Origin: Gnetum montanum
Taxonomy: Eukaryota > Streptophyta > Gnetopsida > Gnetales > Gnetaceae
Length of the DNA stretch: 64,000 nt
NCBI GenBank assembly: GCA_015680685.1
Contig: MNCI01000177.1
Span: 77,825 to 141,824 of the forward strand
Direction of reading: 5' to 3'
Shown here: positions 55,963 through 64,000 of the stretch, piece by piece
Layout of the letters: every line of letters starts with the position of its first letter
Position numbering within the stretch: position 1 is the stretch's first letter
Program-made: the position numbers and the translations under genes
Notes under the pieces: model-generated
The model's database searches: none
The model's input: the letters and a program-made list of their open reading frames with translations, nothing else
Told to the model about the DNA's origin: nothing

Positions 55963-55967
55963 GCTTA
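55963..55967. repeat. Target-site duplication GCTTA, right
   Basis: Partner of 42707-42711. Confidence 0.75.
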
Positions 55968-57426
55968 TGCAGACCAATCTTTTGGTTGGGGTCCTACTAA
56001 CTTGCTCACTTTCTTTCTATGGATGAAAAGAGTCCACATATGCAAGTGTGTTGTGAATTCAAAGGTATCATGACATGTATCTACCCATTTTTGTTGTACG
56101 TTGGGGATATGCTTGATTTTCTACCTCCAAGACAAGGAAATTCCAAATATTTTTCACCCTAAATTATGGATTACTTTTTAAAATATGTGTTAGATTTTAT
56201 TGACTCATGCCATTCACACTTGACAAGTCAAGTCAAGATGGAATTATTGTTATTGTCTTTATAGGGAAGCTAGAATTATTATTACTATCTTTATTTATAT
56301 AAATAGTCATTGAAATAGAGGGAGAAAATATAGGTATCAAATTGAACAAAATCAAAGATAAGAAATGTAAACATTATGGTATGTTATGAAGGAAGCATTT
56401 TGGTAATAGATAATGAAATTTTGGATAGCTAAAAATTTTATTTTCCAAATTTATTAAGAATGTTAAATTTTTCAGAAAGGATGTTTAATAAGAAAAAGAA
56501 AATTTTAAATTGGTCAATGAGTTTTACTTCTTTGACTTGAAGACAACTTTATTTCAAATAAAAAAGCTGCAAGGGCATATAACACTCTTATAGAAGCTTA
56601 GAAGTGTATAGAAGATACAAGAGTCATATATGTCACGTCTCCATTTTTAAATGATGTTGTTGCATAACAAAGATGGTACCTCTTCATAACAAGTGTTATT
56701 GTTATGATAACAAGACTCGAAAGGGTAGTTGTAATTAAGACATGAAAGGATGCATTGTAATAATAGACGTGTCTCTTGAGGTAACCTTTGGGGATTTAAC
56801 CTAAAGAATTTATACCCAAGTTTAGAGGTCATGCTAACATGGACTGGTAGAGTCAATATAATCAAGTCATAGGAGTTAGATGAAGCAGGATAGGAAGTGA
56901 ACTGGCCATCCCTTCTAGCTGGTTATAGGCCTAATCTTGGTGGTAGTGCTAGATTGCCTCTAATGGATAGATGCCAAAGAAAGAAAACCCCAAGGAACAA
57001 TTTCAGAGAATGATCCAAATAAACTATTTCATATCAATAAAGCATCATTTTCTTTCTCATTTTGTAGTTTCTTTATTATTTCCTATATGCATAATATTGA
57101 ATGTTACGTATATTTGACATTTGGTATATTGTCTTCTTACGCATAATGTTTAATATAACATATATTTGACATTTTCCATGACATTTGAGGATGGGATGTC
57201 ACAATATAGATAACAAAGTATTCTAGAAAAATTTTGAAAAATGGAATAATGCCTAAAAGTTTTAAGATATTCACACTATAATTTGACTTACATTCCATGT
57301 TGTTCAAGTAAGCATGAAAATGTATCTCTTTTACAACAAACACATGCCTTGACAGTGATAGAATTCATGTTGCTTGCTTGATTCTAACTCACCAATCATG
57401 ATATTAGACCTCATACTAATGGTTGT
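55968..57426. other. Intergenic, with dispersed repeat copy c (56130-56560)
   Basis: 56133-56560 matches 41990-42460 and 41290-41640. The rest shows no gene. GGATGTCACAATATAG near 57194 and a GGAT-rich spacer precede element 4. Confidence 0.5.
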
Positions 57427-58282
57427 TGATGAAGAGTCTTCAATTGGTTGCCTCAACGGGATGTCGTCAATGTGACCTTGTTGATGTAGGGTTTCCCATG
57501 TTGATGTGTACCTGTCAATGTGGCACCCTAGTAGGTCTATAAGTATGATACCCCAAATGTGTTAATGGGAAGTTAGAATTTCAGTTGCTACCAGAACTCT
57601 TGCAATTTGTTTTTGTAAGAGATAGAATAATTTTTGAAGTGCTTGTAGCAGAAGTCAAGGAGTATACAAATCTTTATTCGAGCATTGTTGTGCCTGAGCA
57701 CCGCAATGTGTATGGCAATAAAGATGAGCTTTTTGATAAACCTTGTAGCACTTGGACTAGCTTAATGATTTATTTATGCATTTGTTATTTTTTCATTAAT
57801 TAAGTGATTAATTAAGCTAATATTATTAATAATTTAAGTAATTAATTAACATAAATAGACTAGAATACATAAGTATGGCCACTTTGAGCATATGTATAAC
57901 ACTTGGAAATCCTAGTAGTGCTTAATGCTTGGTCGCCTAATAGTGTTGTATGTGTTTAGGATGTGTATGGATAGTGGGACCAGATGCTTATGTTAGGATA
58001 GTTAGTTATTAATTAGTAATTAAATTAGTTAAATTAGTTGATCAATTTATTCTCAATCTATTACCAACCTTAGGTGAAAAAAATATAAAATAATAAAAAT
58101 CATGTGCCTCAATTACACTTAAATAATACAATTAAGCCTCATAAGCATAGTTGGGAAGACAACGATCATTCCATGATTAGATTCACCTTCTAGATTGAAT
58201 CTTGTGTACAAGAACACTAGGAATCCACAAAATTTGATTGGATCATGTATGGTTGGGCATAGGGATACCACATCGCTCATCA
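57427..58282 (+). repeat. 5' LTR of element 4 (about 856 bp)
   Basis: Begins TGATGAAGAGTC and ends CGCTCATCA. It shares CTTTATTCGAGCATTG and TTGATAAACCTTGTAGCAC-like sequence with element A. Instead of GATATC palindromes it carries TTGATGT and TGTCAATGTG motifs (57460-57525) upstream of TCTATAAGTATG (57537-57548). The start is less certain than the end. Confidence 0.6.
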
Positions 58283-58283
58283 T

Positions 58284-58301
58284 TGGTGTCATTGCTAGGG
58301 A
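58284..58301 (+). other. Primer-binding site of element 4
   Basis: TGGTGTCATTGCTAGGGA is the tRNA-Asp-type site with C-to-T and G-to-A changes, one base after the LTR end. Confidence 0.65.
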
Positions 58302-58441
58302 TTCTTACCCATTACCATGCACTATCAATCTAGGATTAGTGATAATTACTTAACATTGTTGAAACAAACCCAACAAAGTTAAACCATAACAATCAATCAA
58401 AACTATACTACAAGCACACTGAGAAATGTTTTCTAACAAAA

Positions 58442-58590
58442 ATGTCTTCTTCTTCTCACAAGTGAGACAAATTTAAGTCAATAGTATCACAAGAATGCAA
58501 AGTGATACACACTCATCCTGATCTATTTGTATACAATTTCATTTACGTCCTTCATCAAGATGAACAAATGTGGTGGCGAGACATGGAGGC
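58442..58590 (+). pseudogene. gag: Gag N-terminus of element 4, cut by copy 3
   Basis: ATG 58442 (MSSSSHK) opens a frame with one TGA (58463-58465) that runs through LHQDEQMWWRDMEA until copy 3 begins at 58591. The position, about 140 nt after the primer site, fits Gag. The sequence differs clearly from Gag of copies 1-3. The remainder must lie beyond the window. Confidence 0.5.
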
Positions 58591-59256
58591 TGATGAGTCA
58601 TGTTTTGTAGATATCAGGGTTGTGATGTTGGGTATCTAATATTAGGGCACTACCTTCGATGTTAGGCCTTTGATATTGCCCCTTCTGTGCTAACCTATAA
58701 ATACCACACTTGGATGCATGGTTGGGATAGAGGTTGTTGATAGATTTTATATAGATTTTTCATAGATTTTTGATTTCCAGTTCTATTATTTCCCAGTGCA
58801 TGCTTGTAGTGTGATGTTAAGGGATTGTACAACATCCTTATTCAAGTGTCATGTACTTGGACATGTTACATGACCAGCAATGAAGATCAAGATTACTTTC
58901 ATCATTACAGCATCCACTTATATTTATTATTGTTTTAACTTTTTAATTATTTACTATTTTCATTTGTTAATGTTTTCATTTATTTCTCTTTACTATTCCT
59001 ATCATTAAGAAAAATGAGTATGACTAATTGTGAGTGCTTAAGTGTAATTACTTGGTAACCTAGCAGCATATCATTTAGTAAGCCCAATGATGTATGCTTG
59101 GTAATCCTAGCGGTAGTTACATGAAGTTCAAGGTGTGTGCAGATGGTTAGGAATAGATACTCATCACATGTAAGCTACTTTAGATTTTACTTTCCACCAT
59201 TAATTAGCTTAATTAATTAATCTCTTTATAACCATTAGGAGTAGCTTAGGGCCAAA
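58591..59256 (+). repeat. Copy 3 5' LTR, first part (rest 60473-60676)
   Basis: TGATGAGTCATGTTTTG start, GATATCAGGG (58618-58627) and GATGTTGGGTATC array remnants, TATA box CCTATAAATACC (58692-58703). It is interrupted at 59256 and resumes at 60473 to end GCTCATCA at 60676. Confidence 0.75.
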
Positions 59257-59599
59257 TGATGAGTGGTGAGGTACCCCTACACTCAACCATATGAAATGAG
59301 CGTAGCACGCACGATCCGGTCGAACTCCATAGATTAAGTGCCTACACGCCCCATGGAACACTTGGGGTTAATCATTTGTTGTCTTCTCAGACTTACTTGT
59401 AGTTGTCACGGTGTATGGTTAAGTAAGTCCAAGGTATATGATTTTTATAGTTTTTAATGTTTTTCTCCTATGCTATCGAGGTGAAGGATTGAGAAACTAA
59501 CTAACTCTAACTAATGACTAAGTCTAAATTAACCTAGCATTAGCATCCATTCCCACTTACCGTACACACCCTGAATTGATGCAACTGCGGCTACAAAAT

Positions 59600-59693
59600 G
59601 CTAATCATTGCTGGGATCACCACGTGTAACACACGTGCTTGAAGTNCGCTAATCATTGCTGGGATCACCACGTGTAACACACGTGCTTGAAGT
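59600..59693. other. Single-N join with exact 46-bp duplication
   Basis: 59600-59645 is repeated exactly at 59648-59693 around the N at 59646. This looks like overlapping contig ends left unmerged. Confidence 0.85.
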
Positions 59694-59787
59694 GGTCGTA
59701 CTGAGGCACCTAACTAGGAGGAAAGGGTTGAGAGAATCTATCTAGCCTAAGTGCGATGAGCAGCTGATTCCTTGACTATTCATACAC

Positions 59788-59881
59788 ATCTGGGACTACC
59801 ACTGGGATTACCAAGTATAGATCCTGGATATGCNTATCTGGGACTACCACTGGGATTACCAAGTATAGATCCTGGATATGC
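59788..59881. other. Single-N join with exact 46-bp duplication
   Basis: 59788-59833 is repeated exactly at 59836-59881 around the N at 59834. Confidence 0.85.
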
Positions 59882-60010
59882 CACTAGGTTACCAAGTAGT
59901 CACACAAGATGTTTGTAATCAAGTCGTAGTCATATTGCATGCGATGAGTAGATGATTCCTTGACTATCTATACACATCTTGAGATGCTCGTAATCAAGTC
60001 CTACTCGTTC

Positions 60011-60170
60011 CGCACTCTAGGAGTTTAAGGGTGAGAGAGAAAAGAATAAATAAAATCCTATTCCATGAACTACAAGGTTTTTTCGGAAANTCGCACTCTA
60101 GGAGTTTAAGGGTGAGAGAGAAAAGAATAAATAAAATCCTATTCCATGAACTACAAGGTTTTTTCGGAAA
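60011..60170. other. Single-N join with exact 79-bp duplication
   Basis: 60011-60089 is repeated exactly at 60092-60170 around the N at 60090. Confidence 0.85.
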
Positions 60171-60677
60171 GCTCATCTTTATTTTCGTACACAACTTGTC
60201 TTCAGGTACAATGTTGCTCAAATAAAGATCCATTCACTTTGGGACTCCTACTGGGGGCACATGGAAAATATTCTATCTCTAGAGTGATAAACTACCAGAG
60301 TTTCCTTACTTCTAACACAAGATGGGAAATAAGGGGAGTGCCACCTCTTATTTATAGATATGGAGGTGGACCACGATATCATGTATGTGTTATCGTAGGG
60401 GACGATGTGAAATCGCTTATGCAATATTGCATGGGATATGATATCGTGGCTCATGCGAATCACGTCTCATCACCAGTCAACATCAATCATATGCCTCACT
60501 TTGGACTAAACCATACATGACAAAGCTATCACTAGTCCAAGTGGAAAGATAGTGAACTATGATCAAAGCATAATGATTTAGATGCACAACTAGTCCCATC
60601 CATGGAATTCAACTGAATCATGAGTGAATGCTTGCGATTCATATGGGTGGGTGTAGGGGTACCTCGCTGCTCATCAT

Positions 60678-60695
60678 TGGTATCATTGCTAGGGA
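60678..60695 (+). other. Primer-binding site of copy 3
   Basis: TGGTATCATTGCTAGGGA: again the tRNA-Asp-type site with only C-to-T and G-to-A changes. It happens to resemble the initiator-Met site TGGTATCAGAGC in its first eight bases, but the GCTAGGGA part fits the Asp site. Confidence 0.65.
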
Positions 60696-60803
60696 TGATG
60701 CTAGTTATCTAGATTAGTTATACCATTCACAATCACTATAACCACATTAACAATATATCTTTCAGAAAATAATAAATCACACACATCATTAAATTAGAAA
60801 TAA

Positions 60804-63350
60804 TGTCTCTTTCACAAGGAAGTGTAATGCATTTTATAGCAAGAACATTCATTAGAAAACTAATGAGATATATGTTGAATATAATCAGAGTGACCAACAT
60901 TATGCAGGGGTTTCATATGTTCATAACTACCCTGATGACACTCAAAGACTACATTCATGTAAGGTAGACAACCCTAGAGAATATGAAGTAAGTCTTGGAC
61001 TAAGGGAGGCCTTAAGGCTGAGAACCTCCTCAAAACCTAGAAAAAATAAATTAAGGGACCTTGGGGAACATCATAAAAGCCATGGTAATCCTTCCAATTT
61101 CTCATCTTCCCCTTCCTCTTCAACATCTAGTTTTGACAAAGATGAATGTAGGTATAGAGACCAAGCTCATCATTGGCATCAAAATAAAAATAAAAATAAG
61201 AATTGAAACCATAGGAAAAATCAAAGACATAAAAATGAACATAGAAAAAATCAACATAATAAAACAAATAGAAATAGATATTTTCATCAAAATATGTCTG
61301 ATGAAGATGAACCCTTGTTGGTTACTAAAAGCTTGATGTAGATCATAGAGGTAGTTAAGATACCCCATAGGCATCGTAGGGAAATTTTCCTTCCCAAGTT
61401 TGATATGAATAATATTCCTAAATTTTTCATTGGGGGGGAGGGGGGTGGGGGTGGAGAATGTCCAACAACTATGATTTAGAGCCACAACATCATATAAAAG
61501 CCTTCCATGATGCTTGTGGCTCATACAACGTTGAAATTGGATGGTAAAAGCTTAAGCTCTTTTCCAGGACATTAATCAATAGAGTAGAAGTGTTTTATAG
61601 ATCACTGAAACAAAATTAAATTTGATAGTTTGGTCCACATTGCTATAAATTTTCAATAAGAAATACTAAACCTATGTGAGGATGTCCAACCTAAGGAGAT
61701 ATATCCAAGGATGGAGACAAGAGCAATATGAACCCTTGAACATGATCTTAGATATTATTCTCTACTGAATAGATGCCCAAGCCATGGTTTCTCCAAGGAA
61801 AAGTGACTTTTCCATAGCATAGATGGACTTCATAATGAAATGAGGGAGACCCTTGGGATGTATGCTTCAGGTGAATTATACAAGCTACAAATCCATTAGA
61901 TCCAAGAGTTTATTAAGCATGTGGAAAAAGCAGAAGGTGAGTTATGCAAATGGGAGACTGTTGAGAAATTTCATTGGGCCCCACCTCTTCAAAAGAAGAA
62001 GGTCCATATCTATGGAAAGGAGAAAGAGACAGATCTCAATAAGGTGATTTTGCAACAAACCTTGTCAATACAAAATGCTATCAATGAATTAGAATCAAAG
62101 TTTGATAGGATGTCAAAATAGATAAATGAGAAAGTTACAACTTTCGTAGAAACTGTAGAGAAGAAGGTAACAAAAAATGAACCAAGTGATCACAACAAAT
62201 GGAGGAAGAATAACCAAGAAATGGCTAGGAACACTTATTGGCAAACAGGGAACATGGTTGAAGAAAGCAAGGCTATAGACTCAACCACAGATAAAGATGA
62301 AGGATGCGACATCTACATATATGACCACCCAAAGGGTCATTGCCTAGTCATGTCACATCTACATGAGTATTAGGATTTTGCATTAAATCCCAAATCCATA
62401 TAAAAGCACATGCCTAGGAAATTTCCTTTTCCACAAGGTAATTATAGAGAATCCCATAATCAATCATACTATCCTAAGGGGACTTATTACTAGCCTCAAC
62501 ATTGTCATTAACTACAGTGGTAACACCCATAGTCATGGTGGAGGCCATCACCAAACTAGCCCTACCCTTATATAACCAACTAAAACCATATGGATATTAT
62601 GTTCAACACCTTGTTTCTCCAACTAGTTCTACATCCTCTACTTTAAATCACTACTATCACTCTCTTGAGTAACATCAACCCATGACATCTCTTGAAGGAT
62701 CGCCCCCTCACACTTCTTACTCTCCATTCTATCCTTGATATTCTCATATACCACCCATCATATGCCATCCTCAACAACATAGAAAGATTTAACATCACAC
62801 CATCAATAAACGAATGCCACTTGTTATGAATGTGCATAGACAGGTTGATACTAGTAGGTTTCCACAACAAACTCAGAAACATCCTTTCTTTAGGATAGCT
62901 CTTAGGAAGAAGTGCAACACTCATGGACCTACCACAACATCCAACCCAACACAATGCCAATCTAGTGCAATGCCTTCCCTTTTATAACCAATGTCATCTG
63001 TGTCTATGCAAGGGTCACCATCCATTATTACTCAAACACCCAACAAAAGTAATGAATCTAGTAGTGTGGAGAGACAAAGAAATCCATGCATACCTAATGG
63101 GGATTAAGGGTGCAATCATGGGTCGGACATCTGCAACATTAACACAACTCATACTCTGACCCACCTTACATTAGACAGTTAAGTGTGTGAACAAAAATTT
63201 ATCTATGCAACTTCCATTGAACCAAGAGACATCCAATGCCTTGAAAATGAAAGGTTAATACTCTTTTATACATGCATGCAGCTTGCCTATCCACTTATTA
63301 ATTCTTGCCATGGTCAAATGCTTAGTCATGGGGGAAACACCCCATTTTAA
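60804..63350 (+). pseudogene. gag: Gag of copy 3 with Pro-rich tail
   Basis: ATG 60804 (MSLSQGS) aligns with copies 1 and 2. The N-terminal Ser/Lys/Asn-rich segment is present, with Lys and Ile runs from AT-rich drift (61180-61290). A G-rich insertion (61432-61455) sits inside the motif that reads FPKFLGGYD in copy 1. Downstream, the coherent stretch RKLMRYM-like to CDIYIYDHPKGHC (62309-62347) keeps the knuckle with one Cys lost. The Pro-rich tail ends HGGNTPF before TAA 63348. Stops and several frameshifts make it the most decayed Gag of the three. Confidence 0.7.
61432..61455 (+). other. G-rich insertion in Gag, G-quadruplex-like
   Basis: Runs of 7, 6, 5 and 2 G separated by single A or T. 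Absent from copies 1 and 2 at the aligned place. A smaller G-run expansion occurs in copy 2 at 45304-45317. Confidence 0.6.
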
Positions 63351-64000
63351 CCTTTAGAATTAATAGGTGTTTTTAATCTTTTTTTTACAATTTTTTTTAT
63401 CATTTTCTTATTTATTGATACAATTTTTCCTATCATTTTTAACTTTCTCCATTTTTTGTTTCCATTTCCTTCGTTAGTAATCTTGCTTGTGAATAAAATG
63501 ATTATGTGGCCCATTGAGGTGAGGTTTTCTCTATGTTGTCAAGACATGAGGAACTAATTATTTAGATAGTGAGATCATGTCATCCATCCACTCATTCCAT
63601 TAATAAGAGGTTCTTGTCCTTGTTATAATGATATTCTTTTCCATCATCAAAAACTAAGAATAAACTTGTAATCATGGTGCCTATAGAGAAAAGTGAATAA
63701 CCAAGGGGGAATGAGAAGCGTGTGACATCAAGGGAATTTGTGGATTCTCTATGACCACTTCTGTATGTTCTATCATGTTTCTTCGATTGTAATTATATCC
63801 TTGTAGATCTAACAAAAAATGGGAGTAAGAGTAAACTAAAAAGGCACGGAATAAAATTCTAAGGGTTCCATTGGAAAGACATGTTACCCATGCTTGAAGG
63901 TTGGTAGCTTCTCAGAATTCATAAAAAAAAAATATGCCATGAATAAACTCCTCCCTTGGATAAAAGGCCAAGTGTTGTTACTCCTTACAACTATGGTAGT
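63351..64000 (+). other. Start of the non-coding middle of copy 3
   Basis: T-rich tract, then blocks matching 46157-46830 of copy 2, for example TCCATCCA, TTAATAAGAGGTTC and TGTGACATCAAGGG. No ORF supported. Confidence 0.6.

Larger units (their letters stand above)
59257..60472 (-). repeat. Solo LTR of the family, inserted in the copy 3 LTR
   Basis: A complete LTR in minus orientation (plus strand TGATGAGTGGTGAGG...CACGTCTCATCA) without internal region on either side. GATATC array at 60371-60447 and TATA box at 60350-60360 (minus). Apparent length 1216 bp is inflated by three artefactual duplications; corrected length is about 1040 bp, close to the 991 bp of copy 1. The flanks CCAAA and CCAGT match only in CCA, so the target duplication is decayed or unclear. 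Confidence 0.75.
58591..64000 (+). mobile_element. Copy 3: gag/ORF2-family element, 3' part beyond the window
   Basis: The 5' LTR is 58591-59256 plus 60473-60676 (interrupted by a solo LTR). Then come the primer site 60678-60695, Gag 60804-63350 and the first 650 bp of the non-coding middle, which matches 46157-46700 of copy 2. Inserted in Gag of element 4. The left target site should be GAGGC (58586-58590); the right end is not in view, so absence of pol is not proven for this copy. Confidence 0.8.

Noticed and set aside
58692-58703. Host promoter upstream of a gene
   Set aside because: The TATA box is part of the copy 3 LTR; no host gene follows.
59994-60233. ORFs with internal repeated peptide near 60.1 kb
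   Set aside because: The repeat is created by the exact 79-bp assembly duplication around the N at 60090.
60678-60695. Initiator-Met-tRNA primer site for copy 3
   Set aside because: The first eight bases fit, but the rest (GCTAGGGA) and the sister copies fit a decayed tRNA-Asp site.

Overview
The window looks like nuclear DNA of a seed plant with a very large, repeat-dominated genome, most likely a gymnosperm. This is an inference from the retroelement types, one GT-AG intron in a plant receptor-kinase gene, plant-type TATA boxes and extreme gene sparsity. I see one intact host gene, a 69-aa secreted arabinogalactan-type peptide (31903-32112, minus). I also see one decayed host gene, a non-RD leucine-rich-repeat receptor kinase pseudogene (37094-40891, minus). 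Almost everything else is nested, mutated LTR retrotransposons.

The most interesting content is a family of LTR elements present as three insertions plus a solo LTR, with two relatives. Copy 1 is 3181-11604 (minus), copy 2 is 42869-52188 (plus), and copy 3 is 58591 to beyond the window (plus). The solo LTR is 59257-60472 (minus). The relatives are element A (1-3180 plus 11610-11628) and element 4 (57427-58590). Copies 1 and 2 are bounded by LTRs of about 0.84-1.0 kb starting TGATGA and ending TCATCA, with 5-bp target duplications. Their primer-binding sites look like a decayed tRNA-Asp site of the Athila type. They encode a long Gag with a Pro/His-rich tail and a second ORF (basic N-terminus, plant-transposon-like domain, long coiled coil). 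I find no protease, reverse transcriptase, RNase H or integrase in copies 1 or 2, so they look non-autonomous. A second promoter-like module, with the same GATATC-palindrome array and TATA box as the LTR, lies between Gag and ORF2. A 3' splice-site-like sequence abuts the ORF2 start codon.

Region by region: 1-11628 is element A with copy 1 inserted in its 3' LTR (TSD GTAGG). A itself sits in a minus-strand Ty1/copia relic (11629-13130). From about 14.1 to 31.0 kb are remains of Tat-like Ty3/gypsy elements: minus-strand pol at 14.6-18.1 kb, minus-strand gag-pro at 24.8-28.4 kb and an approximately 2.2-kb LTR at 28790-31001. Between pro and RT lies 6.6 kb holding tandem repeats and a decayed plus-strand gene with intron-like interruptions. 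The interval 31-42.7 kb is the low-copy island with the two host genes. From 42.7 to 56.0 kb a Ty1/copia element (TSD GCTTA) carries copy 2 inside its 5' LTR (TSD ACATA). From 57.4 kb to the end, element 4 is interrupted by copy 3, whose 5' LTR is interrupted by the solo LTR.

Nearly all coding frames of the elements are broken. Many stops are TAG or TAA where another copy has CAG or CAA, and TGA where another has CGA, as expected from C-to-T decay of methylated DNA. Two N gaps (10876-11349, 47686-47810) and three single-N joins flanked by exact duplications (59646, 59834, 60090) are assembly features.
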